Positions 27,687 to 36,638 of a stretch of 64,000 bases of DNA are shown here, in pieces. The stretch is from Cyclobacteriaceae bacterium (GTDB lineage: Bacteria > Bacteroidota > Bacteroidia > Cytophagales > Cyclobacteriaceae): the NCBI GenBank assembly GCA_027533395.1, contig JAPZUF010000010.1, positions 248,001 through 312,000 of the forward strand, written 5' to 3'. The translations under genes were made by a program, and so were the position numbers. The notes under the pieces are model-generated. The model had not been told where the DNA came from, did no database searches, and saw only the letters and a list, made by a program, of their open reading frames with translations. Position 1 is the first letter of the stretch. Each line of letters begins with the position of its first letter.

Positions 27687-28236
27687 ACGCCTCTGTTTCA
27701 AAATAAATTTCTCTTAGTTTATGAATCGCTCTGTGTACTTTGGTTTTAATATTAGCCACAGTTGTTTCCATTATGTCGGCTACTTCTTCGTATTTCATTT
27801 GCTGAAAGCGCGTGAGTACCAACAATTCTCGCTGCTCTTCATTTAGTTTTTGTAAACAAAGATGCAAGCGATTTTCCATTTCAACCTGGCGAGCATTATC
27901 GTGCTCGGGCAGTAATTCAGCCAAACTTTCAATCGGTGTTTGGCTGCGCATGTTTTTTTTCATGGATTGATAATGGTCGGCAAATACATTGCGTGCCATT
28001 TGGTAAATCCACGATTGAAACCGTGCTTGCTCTTTATAAGTATGCTTATACTTCAGCATTCTTAAAAAAACATTTTGGGTTAAATCTTCTCCAACTTCTT
28101 TATTTAATGCAAGGCGAGAGAGATAATTAAAAATGCGAACATGATACCTATCGAATAAGATGGCAGCCTTTTCGATGGCTCCGTTTTTTACGGCTACCAT
28201 CAATTCTTCATCTGTATGTTTCGAGAGTAGTTGCAT
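27679..28236 (-). CDS. ECF-type RNA polymerase sigma factor
   Basis: This 185-residue sigma-70 family protein contains only regions 2 and 4. Region 2 (about 24-95) includes VGEDLTQNVFLRML and RFQSWIYQMARNVFAD. Region 4 (about 125-178) includes EEVADIMETTVANIKTKVHRA. It is the first gene of an operon with the HEAT anti-sigma (8-nt overlap) and two exported beta-proteins, and may control its own operon. No matching promoter could be assigned. Confidence 0.9.
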   Translation of the reverse strand: MQLLSKHTDEELMVAVKNGAIEKAAILFDRYHVRIFNYLSRLALNKEVGEDLTQNVFLRMLKYKHTYKEQARFQSWIYQMARNVFADHYQSMKKNMRSQTPIESLAELLPEHDNARQVEMENRLHLCLQKLNEEQRELLVLTRFQQMKYEEVADIMETTVANIKTKVHRAIHKLREIYFETEAYE

Positions 28237-28292
28237 GTTCTGGTGGTATTACCGACCGATGGCTAAATGGTTACAATCTTTTTAAAAAATAA

Positions 28293-29390
28293 TCAGAATA
28301 ATTGTAACTGTTGTTGATTTTTAGGTGAAATAGGCTGAAAAACAGGTTCTGAGAAATTGGAAACAGATAAACCTAATAATCGAATTTTATCGCCATTCTG
28401 AAAAACCTGCTCGATGGTATCTGATGCGAACTGCGCGATGGTAGGCAAATCGTAAATATTTTCGGTGAAAGATTTACTGCGTGTGATTTGTTTAAAATCG
28501 TGGTATTTTATTTTTAAGGTTAGCGTTCGTCCGCTGAGTTGATATTGATTGAGTCGTTTCACCACCTGAGCTGCAATTCTGTTTAATTCATGTTTTAAAT
28601 CATCTAATTGGGTAAGGTCGTGTAGAAAAGTATCTTCTGCTCCAACAGATTTTGTTTCGCGGTTGGGTTCTACCGGTCGGTTGTCTTCGCCTCTTACGAT
28701 AGAAAAATAGAAACGCCCGGTTTTGCCGAAATGATGAACTAATTCTGATTCTGATAATGCTTTTAAATCTTTGCCAGTGAATAAATTCATCCCTTTCATT
28801 TTGGCTGCAGTAACTTTACCTACGCCAAAAAATTTTTCTACAGGCAATTGTTCTATAAAAGTTGAAACACGAGATGGACCAATAAAAGTTAACCCGTTTG
28901 GTTTATGTAAATCGCTTGCAATTTTGGCAACAAACTTATTGATAGATATACCGGCAGATGCGGTCAAGTGTAAATCATCAAAAATCTGTTGTTTAATTCT
29001 TTTGGCAATTTCGATTGCTGAGCCTATGCCTAACTTATCGGATGTTACATCTAAGTATGCCTCGTCTAATGATAAAGGTTCTACTAAATCAGTGTATTGA
29101 TAAAATATCTCGCGAATTTGTTTCGACACTTGTTTGTATGCTTCGAAGCGTGGATAAACAAAAATAACATGCGGACAAAGTTGCTGCGCTCGTTTGGATG
29201 TCATGGCAGAGCGAACACCAAAGGCACGTGCTTCGTAACTCGCAGTAGCTACTACGCCACCACGGCCAGTAGGCGGTCCGCCAACCACAATGGGTTTGCC
29301 TCGATACTGAATATTATCGCGTTGCTCAATAGATGCGTAAAAAGCATCCATATCAATGTGAATGATTTTGCGAATAGGATTTGAATTCAA
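28293..29390 (-). CDS. dinB: DNA polymerase IV
   Basis: DinB is a Y-family translesion polymerase. The 365-residue protein has IIHIDMDAFYASIEQRD at 9-25 with the metal aspartate, SLDEAYLDVT near 103-112 with the second catalytic pair, the helix-hairpin-helix region GVGKVTAAKMKGM near 192, and a C-terminal little-finger domain. The C-terminus ends QQLQLF, a plausible beta-clamp binding peptide of the QLxLF type, which is seen directly. No LexA-type box was recognised upstream. Confidence 0.96.
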   Translation of the reverse strand: MNSNPIRKIIHIDMDAFYASIEQRDNIQYRGKPIVVGGPPTGRGGVVATASYEARAFGVRSAMTSKRAQQLCPHVIFVYPRFEAYKQVSKQIREIFYQYTDLVEPLSLDEAYLDVTSDKLGIGSAIEIAKRIKQQIFDDLHLTASAGISINKFVAKIASDLHKPNGLTFIGPSRVSTFIEQLPVEKFFGVGKVTAAKMKGMNLFTGKDLKALSESELVHHFGKTGRFYFSIVRGEDNRPVEPNRETKSVGAEDTFLHDLTQLDDLKHELNRIAAQVVKRLNQYQLSGRTLTLKIKYHDFKQITRSKSFTENIYDLPTIAQFASDTIEQVFQNGDKIRLLGLSVSNFSEPVFQPISPKNQQQLQLF

Positions 29391-29494
29391 CTCACGAAGA
29401 TAATTACACCTTATGACAAAGGTGTGTCAGCAGAAGTAAAATTTTAGATTAGATGAATAGAAAAAACTATTTCTTGCTATTTCATACCCTACAA

Positions 29495-31927
29495 CTAAAA
29501 ACTAAAGGTAAGCTGCACTCGATAGGTAAGGTTATCTTGTGTTTTATCGAAGGCATAATTCCCATACCGATAAAATGCTGAAGCTCCGAAACCTATATAG
29601 TACATATCTAGATAATTAAATCGAATGAGGTTATCTATGCCAATACCGGATTCAAAAAAACCTTTGCTATAATCTTTTAATGGAATACTAAAATGATCAG
29701 CAGGTCTTGTTAGTTCTCCCCAACCTGCTGACTGAGCAATGAATAATTCAGGTTTAGAGAATTCTGTATTCCAGGCGAAGGCACCAAAATGCTGACTCCA
29801 AAATGCACTAACATAACGGTCGGCTATAAATTCATTGATGCCCATCGTTTGAAAATAGCCATCCACATAGTAAGATGATTCTTCGTTTCCTCTTCCATAA
29901 TAATGATAGAAAACAGGAGCTGCACCATCTAACCAACCACCATAAACTAAGAATTTTGATTTACCCAATCGTCTGTGTTGAAAAGTTTGTCCGGCATAAA
30001 AATCAAATCGTGTAAAATCTAAATTATCGCTTTTGCCGGGTGAAAAAGCTTGTGTTACACGCAATGAAAACAAGGGAAAGGTAAAGCGAACTAAACCGCT
30101 TCTTCCATTAAAAGATATACGTTGCGAGTTGCCAATGTAATTGATTTCTGCTGATGTAACTGTTCCTTTAAATCGATTGGTTTCGATACCATCATTATTA
30201 AAATTATAGTCAAAAAGAGATCGTTGTTCAACTTGCTTGGTGTTAGCAGTAAAGGCCCAATTACGGGCTATTCTAAAGCCTGTTTCAATATAACTGAACG
30301 TGATGTTATCAAAATTAATAGCGCGCCAATCGCGTATTACTTTGCTGCTAACAGCAGGTAGTTTGCTGAAGAAATCTTGAACACCGGCCTCATAAATGTT
30401 GTTCTCATAGCCAATTTGTAGATACCAATCTTTTGTATTGTTTAAATTAAATTTAGTGAATCCACCATATTTCCATTCTTGGTCGCGAAAGCTATAACCA
30501 GCAAAACCTCCTATTTGAAAAACCTTAGAAAATTTTGGATTTGTTTGTAAGCCAATACCGAGTCTTACATTTTCATATTGATTTAACTTTAATAATTGTT
30601 TGGTATCAATATCCAATTTACCAATGGGAATGGTAGCTGAAAGTAAGCCATTCGTTAAATTATCCATTGCTGCAAAAACTTTTACTTTACTGCGCACGGA
30701 GTCGAGCAAGAAATAAGTTCTTTCTTCTTTTTCATCTAAGGTTGTCACTCTGTACTTATCCAAATCAATGTCGTAACTACTGGCTGATAAATCAACTTGC
30801 GCACCTGAGAATAATTTTTTGTCAACATTGGTATTCACTTCTACATCGCGCAAATAACTTCGCACTTGAATTTGTAGACCTCTTCCATTCAATTGGTAAT
30901 CTTTCATCGAAACATCTGTATTGAGCTGACTTGGAAACCAATATCCATTTTCGAAATTATACAATTGCTGAATGCGAAATCCAATTTTAGCCATAGGGTC
31001 GGCATTGGTTGCAATTACATTTTTGATTGCATAACCATTGGTACTGATAGTAATTTTTCCTTTTAGTGCAGCAAAAGTTGTTTTAGGATAAGGTTCGAAC
31101 TCGATAACATACAAAGTATCTCTTTCTTGATACAAGGTATCGCTGAGGTTAAAATCATATTTCTTTTCACTATTAATGGAAATAGGATTGAGATAATTGT
31201 TTCCAAACAAAGGAACCAACTCTTGATAAAATCCAGTAGGTTGGTAATCGTTAGGCAAGGTAACAAACAAAGGTGATCGAAAGCCAGATGCTTTATGCGT
31301 AATTAGTTTTTCAAAGTTTTTATTCGGTTGTTCAAAATATTTTTGCGTAACGGATTCTGTAACATAAAAGTGATTGCGTTCTAAAAATCGATCCATTTCT
31401 AAAGCAGATGAATCTGCTTTTGTAAGTTTTTTGTTCGCTGCTTCAATAGCTTTAAGCAGTGAATCTTTGTTGATTCTTGCTCCTGCTCCGGTAAAAAGTA
31501 GTTTGTTATAAGAAGTGTAGGTATATGATTTTTTTTCCTGCGGATTATTGAGTTTGCGATTGGCTACTGCTTTTCTAATGATATTCCAGGCTGGGTTTTC
31601 GCCAGCTCTAATTACAACTTCTTTTAATTCAGTTACTTTAGGTTTCAGAAAGATAACTTTGTTACTTTTTAATTCTTGTAGGTTGATTTTTTTGGTTTGA
31701 TAATTAACATGACTTATATAAATAACATCGCGATAATTGCTTGGGAGCGAAAAAGTAAATTTTCCGTCTATGTCGCTAACTGTTCCTGTTTTTTTATCGC
31801 TTAAGGTAATGTGTGCAAAAGCAACACCCGAACGGTTGGTCGAATCTGCTATAAATCCGTTGATAATTTGGCTGTTCCCGACTTTACAAAGAATTAAGAA
31901 AAAACTTAGTGCGGCTATCTTTTTCAT
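29495..31927 (-). CDS. DUF5686 outer-membrane protein with carboxypeptidase-regulatory-like domain
   Basis: This 810-residue protein has a signal peptide (1-19, MKKIAALSFFLILCKVGNSQ), a CarboxypepD_reg-like beta-sandwich (about 20-105, IINGFIADSTNRSGVAFAHI, DIDGKFTFSLP), a middle region, and a C-terminal half with alternating aromatic strands that fits an outer-membrane barrel. It ends TYRVQLTFSF, a typical barrel terminal strand. The DUF5686 family is widespread in Bacteroidota and its function is not established. It lies alone between dinB and the S8 peptidase. Confidence 0.85.
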   Translation of the reverse strand: MKKIAALSFFLILCKVGNSQIINGFIADSTNRSGVAFAHITLSDKKTGTVSDIDGKFTFSLPSNYRDVIYISHVNYQTKKINLQELKSNKVIFLKPKVTELKEVVIRAGENPAWNIIRKAVANRKLNNPQEKKSYTYTSYNKLLFTGAGARINKDSLLKAIEAANKKLTKADSSALEMDRFLERNHFYVTESVTQKYFEQPNKNFEKLITHKASGFRSPLFVTLPNDYQPTGFYQELVPLFGNNYLNPISINSEKKYDFNLSDTLYQERDTLYVIEFEPYPKTTFAALKGKITISTNGYAIKNVIATNADPMAKIGFRIQQLYNFENGYWFPSQLNTDVSMKDYQLNGRGLQIQVRSYLRDVEVNTNVDKKLFSGAQVDLSASSYDIDLDKYRVTTLDEKEERTYFLLDSVRSKVKVFAAMDNLTNGLLSATIPIGKLDIDTKQLLKLNQYENVRLGIGLQTNPKFSKVFQIGGFAGYSFRDQEWKYGGFTKFNLNNTKDWYLQIGYENNIYEAGVQDFFSKLPAVSSKVIRDWRAINFDNITFSYIETGFRIARNWAFTANTKQVEQRSLFDYNFNNDGIETNRFKGTVTSAEINYIGNSQRISFNGRSGLVRFTFPLFSLRVTQAFSPGKSDNLDFTRFDFYAGQTFQHRRLGKSKFLVYGGWLDGAAPVFYHYYGRGNEESSYYVDGYFQTMGINEFIADRYVSAFWSQHFGAFAWNTEFSKPELFIAQSAGWGELTRPADHFSIPLKDYSKGFFESGIGIDNLIRFNYLDMYYIGFGASAFYRYGNYAFDKTQDNLTYRVQLTFSF

Positions 31928-32214
31928 GCCCCAATTGGTAGGACAAAGGGCTGAAAAATTTCATGTCAAGAAAAATTATTGATTTTTATGTAGCATTTGA
32001 AGCTTATTGGCACGATAAGCATGTAAAAAGAAAAGTATAAAAAAGGAAGTTTGTGCTAAAAGTATGGTTGCTATCATAAGCCGCTCTGTTTTCATTACAA
32101 AGTTGATTAATCATTAGATCAGGTACTTTTTAACTTTTTTGTAACAAGTACGGAAGTAAGATTTAATTTAGATTTTAGCTTTTTTACCAGTTCGTGGAGA
32201 TAACGTTAAACAAA
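31928..32214. other. Intergenic region between the DUF5686 gene and the S8 peptidase gene
   Basis: This is the upstream region for both divergent genes. It holds an inverted repeat GCTTAT-N7-ATAAGC at 32002-32020 without a following T run, and AT-rich DNA. No TAnnTTTG element with a TTG at the right distance was found for either gene. No small ORF is convincing. Confidence 0.5.
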
Positions 32215-33819
32215 ATGAACTTTCAATCGATTGCAAAATTACTTGTTGCAACATTAATATTATATTTCCTGAGCTATAAACAGGAGATTAAGGCGCAGAA
32301 CTCGAATCAAGCTTGGCAGTGGTGGCAAGAATCACCACAGCATAGTAAATTTGTTGGAGTAGGATTGAAACAATTTATTGAGAATTCAATTTCAAAATCA
32401 TTTTCTGCCCCAATTATCATAGCCGTATTAGATACTGGACTAGATACTGCACACGCAATTATTCAACCTTATCTATGGAGAAACAAAAAGGAAATTTCGA
32501 ATAATGGAAAGGATGACGATCAAAATGGTTATACAGATGACGTTGCCGGTTGGAATTTTTTGGGTGGAACTTCGCAAAACTTAATCTATGCTCAACCCGA
32601 AGCAGTGCGTGAGTATGTGAGATTAAAAACAAAAATGGAAAATTCTGATGTAAGTCTTTCAAAATCGGAACAAATTCTTTGGCAAGAAATAGAAAGCAAA
32701 TATCAAAGAGATAAAGGTGCCAACGAAAAAAAGTTAAAAGAGTATAGAGAAACGTTATTTCAGTACCAACAAGTTGATGAAACACTTACTACTGTTACCC
32801 GATTATTACTGAATCATTTTAAAGATTCGATTATTAGCTATCATCAAATCAAAGAATGGAATCCTGTTAACGATTCTTTATCAACCGCAAAGGCTATTTC
32901 AATTTCTATCATGGAAGCAGTTGATACTAGTTTGCCTATCCTAGCAATTAAAAAAGAATTCGAGAATGCCATCCAAGAATTGAAAACAACGGTTAGTAAT
33001 TATGAAATTGCAGTAAGCTTATACAACACCGATATCAATTTTAGACAAGCTATAGGTGATGATGCTAATAATTGGTCGACTAACTATGGCAATAATCAAT
33101 TGAAAGATGAGAACGGACATGGCACCTCTGTGGCAGGCATCATTTGTGTTGGCATAGATGCATGTTATCGCCATGGAATCAAACCCAATATTACTATCAT
33201 GCCGGTTAGAATTGTTCCATCAGGTGGAGACGAATATGATAAAGATGTTGCCAATGGCATTCGCTACGCTGTAGATAATGGAGCAAAAATCATCAACCTG
33301 AGCTTTGGTAAGTATTATAGTCCGAACGTGAAATGGGTAGAAGAAGCCATCAGTTATGGTGTTACCAAAGGAGTTTTGTTTGTACATGCAGCCGGCAACG
33401 AAGGTTTTGATTTAGATGTAAAGAATCATTTTCCGGTTCCTCCGTCATCAGCAACAAATAACTGGATAGAAGTAGGCGCAAGTGGTAAAACTGCAGATGA
33501 AAATCTATTAGCTTCATTCTCAAACTACGGTAGAAAAACAGTTGATGTTTTTGCGCCAGGTGTGGAGTTATTATGCCCAGCTCCTAACATGCAATGGCAA
33601 ATTAGTCAAGGAACAAGTTTAGCCGCACCGATAGTAAGTCTATGCGCAGCCTTACTATGGGCACAACAGCCAAATGCAACAGCCAATCAAATTAAATCGA
33701 TGCTTGTAAGTAAAGTCAATACCTATCAAACCCATGTGTTTGTGCCGAAAGCAAAGAAGAATTTTAAATTCAATCAGTTAAGTAAAAAAGGAGGTGTTAT
33801 TAATATAGCCCAACGTTAA
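32215..33819 (+). CDS. S8 (subtilisin-like) serine peptidase with a large insertion
   Basis: This protein has about 534 residues from ATG 32215; an upstream GTG at 32194 is possible but would spoil the signal peptide. A signal segment at about 4-20 is followed by the catalytic Asp in AVLDTGLD (D73), His in DENGHGTSVAG (H302) and Ser in SQGTSLAAP (S468). The Asp-His distance is about 229 residues, compared with about 32 in subtilisin. The insertion (about 100-290) starts with a Ca-binding-like GKDDDQNGYTDD and is otherwise charged and helical. It is exported and probably periplasmic or outer surface. There is no Type IX C-terminal domain. The stop overlaps the convergent nuclease gene by 4 nt. 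Confidence 0.9.
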   Translation: MNFQSIAKLLVATLILYFLSYKQEIKAQNSNQAWQWWQESPQHSKFVGVGLKQFIENSISKSFSAPIIIAVLDTGLDTAHAIIQPYLWRNKKEISNNGKDDDQNGYTDDVAGWNFLGGTSQNLIYAQPEAVREYVRLKTKMENSDVSLSKSEQILWQEIESKYQRDKGANEKKLKEYRETLFQYQQVDETLTTVTRLLLNHFKDSIISYHQIKEWNPVNDSLSTAKAISISIMEAVDTSLPILAIKKEFENAIQELKTTVSNYEIAVSLYNTDINFRQAIGDDANNWSTNYGNNQLKDENGHGTSVAGIICVGIDACYRHGIKPNITIMPVRIVPSGGDEYDKDVANGIRYAVDNGAKIINLSFGKYYSPNVKWVEEAISYGVTKGVLFVHAAGNEGFDLDVKNHFPVPPSSATNNWIEVGASGKTADENLLASFSNYGRKTVDVFAPGVELLCPAPNMQWQISQGTSLAAPIVSLCAALLWAQQPNATANQIKSMLVSKVNTYQTHVFVPKAKKNFKFNQLSKKGGVINIAQR

Positions 33820-34574
33820 CCGTAAATCTCATTCAAGATATTAGCCAATCGAACTCCACTTTGGGTTAATCTTAACTTGACAATGTGAAAATATTTATAA
33901 CTATACTGATAGCCCATTTTACCATCGCCATAGTCGTAAACTTGTTTTCTATAACTCATGCTTTCATTCGCCCAATCGCGCACATTGCCCTTATTCCATA
34001 AACTTCTTTCCACTTCTGTTGATTGATCTGCCCATTCTGCAAGCTCTGTATAGCTTAAAGCTTTGTCATCGATCATATCACTATCCCAAACACGGTGTAA
34101 GTTACTGTCTGCGCGAAACCACATTACTCTTACGTTATTACCACCACGATCGGGACCAATACCAACATGCAAGGGTTGATGAATATCACCCACCAAATGA
34201 ATTAACATTTTCAGTTTTATCACCTCCTCTTTACCCGAAAGTTTCCCTGATTTTAATTCTACAATAATTCTTTCGATAGCTTCAATCACATCTCCTTTCG
34301 GATTTTTTTCTGACTGCTCGTAAGTTTGTCCATTCGGAATAGTAACCCAATGCCAATCATTGGCATAATCAAAAGTACTATCGCTTCTAATTTCATCCAT
34401 CCAGGTAGTAGTTAAAGGCAAAGGCTCTGATTGCAGTAAAGCTTGCAATCTTTTCTTTGCTTTTTTAGAGAGGTATTTCTCTGCAATTTTTCCCATGGCT
34501 CTGTGCCCGGTTTGGCCCCAGCCAAAAGATGAGATACTGGCAATAACAAAAACAAAAATGATGATGATGCGCAT
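33816..34574 (-). CDS. S1/P1 family nuclease, exported
   Basis: This 252-residue zinc-dependent nuclease degrades single-stranded nucleic acids and 3'-nucleotides in this family. The signal peptide (1-17) would leave tryptophan of FGWGQTGH at or next to the mature N-terminus, which is the first zinc ligand in P1 nuclease. The other ligands are in HLVGDIHQPLHVG near 128-140, the GGNNVRV block that follows, and HRVWDSDMI near 160-168. It is presumably a periplasmic scavenging enzyme. It is monocistronic and converges on the S8 peptidase gene. Confidence 0.92.
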   Translation of the reverse strand: MRIIIIFVFVIASISSFGWGQTGHRAMGKIAEKYLSKKAKKRLQALLQSEPLPLTTTWMDEIRSDSTFDYANDWHWVTIPNGQTYEQSEKNPKGDVIEAIERIIVELKSGKLSGKEEVIKLKMLIHLVGDIHQPLHVGIGPDRGGNNVRVMWFRADSNLHRVWDSDMIDDKALSYTELAEWADQSTEVERSLWNKGNVRDWANESMSYRKQVYDYGDGKMGYQYSYKYFHIVKLRLTQSGVRLANILNEIYG

Positions 34575-34639
34575 ACGATTTGGGTTTCAAGGTGCAAACT
34601 AAAATGTTTACATTTATAAAGCATAAAAAATTTTAATCT

Positions 34640-35437
34640 ATGTCTAAAACTATCCGATTAACGGCTTTTTTAGCATCTAATCAGTTAGATATTAAACAGG
34701 TTAAAGCATTTTTAGAATTAAAACCGGCACACGATTCTTCAACAGAACTATTCTATAAATTGAATGAAGAGAAATTTCAATATTATTTCAATTTTGGTGT
34801 AGTTGTTTTTACTGGTTTTACTGAGGAAGAAATGAAAGTGGCATTAAAAACCATTTATCAATTTCAAAAAACACCGTTAGCCACACCTTTGCGCGATGAG
34901 TTTATGGTGGCTTATGAGCCTGCAAGTGAAACAAAATTTGAATTCGATCGCTTGTTAACATCTAAACTCGATGAAAAAGTATTGCGCATTGCTATGTTTA
35001 ATTTAGCACAATCTGTAGCGATTGATCATCATCATATTGTTTCTGAAAGTCTATTAGCGGATGTGAAACGTTTTGCCAATGAACTGGAGCAAACAGGTAA
35101 TCTTTCCATCAGCAGAAAAAATATGATGCGTTTTTTAGGTCGTGCCTTAAATACACAAAATGATATTGCTGAAAATATTTATATTTTTGATGCGCCTGAT
35201 TTGGTTTGGGACGATGAGTTTTTAGATAAACTGCATGTAGGCCTTAACAAACATTTTGATTTGCGAATTCGATTTAGTGAATTAGAATATACGCTCCGGA
35301 TTATTGAAGATAATTTAACGGTTTTCAGAGAGATTTATAATCAAAGAGAAAGTTCTCGTTTAGAATGGATCATCATCATTTTGATTTTATTCGAAGTCTT
35401 CGATTTAATCATCAGCAAGATTTTGCATTGGTTTTAA
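34640..35437 (+). CDS. RMD1/DUF155 family protein
   Basis: This 265-residue protein resembles the RMD1/YagE (DUF155) family, known in yeast mitochondria for assembly or anchoring roles. The N-terminal domain has FYKLNEEKFQYYFNFGVVVFTG at about 40-61. A helical part carries SVAIDHHHIVSESLLAD, and the C-terminus has the family-like RLEWIIIILILFEVFDL membrane helix (about 241-257). No signal peptide is present, so the bulk is cytoplasmic with one C-terminal anchor. The bacterial role is not known. Confidence 0.82.
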   Translation: MSKTIRLTAFLASNQLDIKQVKAFLELKPAHDSSTELFYKLNEEKFQYYFNFGVVVFTGFTEEEMKVALKTIYQFQKTPLATPLRDEFMVAYEPASETKFEFDRLLTSKLDEKVLRIAMFNLAQSVAIDHHHIVSESLLADVKRFANELEQTGNLSISRKNMMRFLGRALNTQNDIAENIYIFDAPDLVWDDEFLDKLHVGLNKHFDLRIRFSELEYTLRIIEDNLTVFREIYNQRESSRLEWIIIILILFEVFDLIISKILHWF

Positions 35438-35455
35438 AATAGATAAGTTGTTTTA

Positions 35456-36073
35456 TTAACTGTCTGTCTCTTTTAAATCTTTTAAAATTGATTTCAGATT
35501 TTCGATATGGTTGCCGTATAATTTTTTCATATACCAATTCGAAACGAATAAAGCCATCACTACCATTACAATACCTACAAGGACTAGTTTCAGTATCACC
35601 TCTGGTTGCGATATTCTCTCGATAAAATTATCCCAACCTCTTTCGATGGCTACAAAACCAATAGCCATAAAGAAATAGGTCGGATACAAAATGGTGTAAC
35701 TTCTTTTGTAAAATTTTAAATAGGTTGATAAATCTTTTATTAGTCCTTCAATATTCTCTTTGATGTTTTGATTGTTGGAATTGAAACGGTTTAACAAACG
35801 AATTTTTTTTGCATAGTAGAATGTGTAAAGCAATAATAATATTAAAATGGCACTGAAAGACCAGCGTGTTGCACCATTGGGAATAGTGAATGCCAAAATC
35901 AAAAGGGCAAAACCAGTAACGATAGTAAAGATCAATTCAAACCACGCACTTCTTTTAAGTTTGGAAATAACTGATTGACTTTTGCCCTTGATCATGGCAC
36001 TGATTTGCTCGGGATCTTTTTGTTCAAAAGTTCCGGAACCTTTCCAAACTAATTTTAAGTCATCTAGTTCCAT
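35456..36073 (-). CDS. Four-TM membrane protein paired with an ECF sigma factor
   Basis: This protein has about 205 residues and four hydrophobic helices (about 45-66, 70-88, 128-146 and 162-183) separated by a charged central loop. The preferred start is ATG 36073, two bases past the sigma stop; a GTG at 36079 would overlap the stop as GTGA. The position directly after the sigma gene suggests a membrane anti-sigma or regulatory partner. It has no recognised anti-sigma motif, so that role is only inferred from context. Confidence 0.6.
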   Translation of the reverse strand: MELDDLKLVWKGSGTFEQKDPEQISAMIKGKSQSVISKLKRSAWFELIFTIVTGFALLILAFTIPNGATRWSFSAILILLLLYTFYYAKKIRLLNRFNSNNQNIKENIEGLIKDLSTYLKFYKRSYTILYPTYFFMAIGFVAIERGWDNFIERISQPEVILKLVLVGIVMVVMALFVSNWYMKKLYGNHIENLKSILKDLKETDS

Positions 36074-36075
36074 AC

Positions 36076-36576
36076 TCACTGTGTCATCAACTTTCTTAAC
36101 TTTTCTCTAATGCGGTTCATCCTTACGCGTACATTATTTTGTGTGATACCGATTGTTTCAGCAATGTCTTCATAGGGTACTTCATCTAAAGCCATCATCA
36201 CCATTGCACGTTCTATTTCGCTGAGTTGCTTAATGGCCCATTGTAAACGCTGATAATTTTCTTCTTGCTCGCTCGAATCGCTTTCTGCAAAATTAAAGTG
36301 CTTTTCGTTTACTTCTTCAGTTTTGATAGATCGACCTTGTTTTCGTAAACCTGAAATGGCAGTGTTTAAAGCAATGCGGTACATCCAGGTGGTAATTTTA
36401 GCTTCGCCTCGAAACGAACCAAAGGAGCGCCACAATTGCAAAACAATCTCCTGAAACAAATCGTTGCGTGTTTCAGAATCATTTTCATAAAGCATACAAA
36501 CCTTATGAATCAGGCCTTGGTTATCCTCAATTAGCTTAACAAAAGATTTTTCCTGTTCGACCACGTGTTCAAGCAA
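36076..36576 (-). CDS. ECF-type RNA polymerase sigma factor
   Basis: This 166-residue protein carries regions 2 and 4 of sigma-70: ETRNDLFQEIVLQLWRSF and ITTWMYRIALNTAIS (about 36-76), then ERAMVMMALDEVPYEDIAE and TQNNVRVRMNRIREKLR (about 117-163). It forms a two-gene operon with a four-TM protein. Target genes are unknown; autoregulation is usual but not shown. Confidence 0.9.
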   Translation of the reverse strand: MLEHVVEQEKSFVKLIEDNQGLIHKVCMLYENDSETRNDLFQEIVLQLWRSFGSFRGEAKITTWMYRIALNTAISGLRKQGRSIKTEEVNEKHFNFAESDSSEQEENYQRLQWAIKQLSEIERAMVMMALDEVPYEDIAETIGITQNNVRVRMNRIREKLRKLMTQ

Positions 36577-36638
36577 GTAAATAGTAGTCGAAATTAAGGA
36601 TTAGAAATTACACCGCAAGGATGTAGGAAAATACGAGA

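Noticed and set aside
32002-32020. GCTTAT-N7-ATAAGC as a terminator
   Set aside because: No poly-T run follows on either strand and it lies between divergent genes, so termination makes no sense there.
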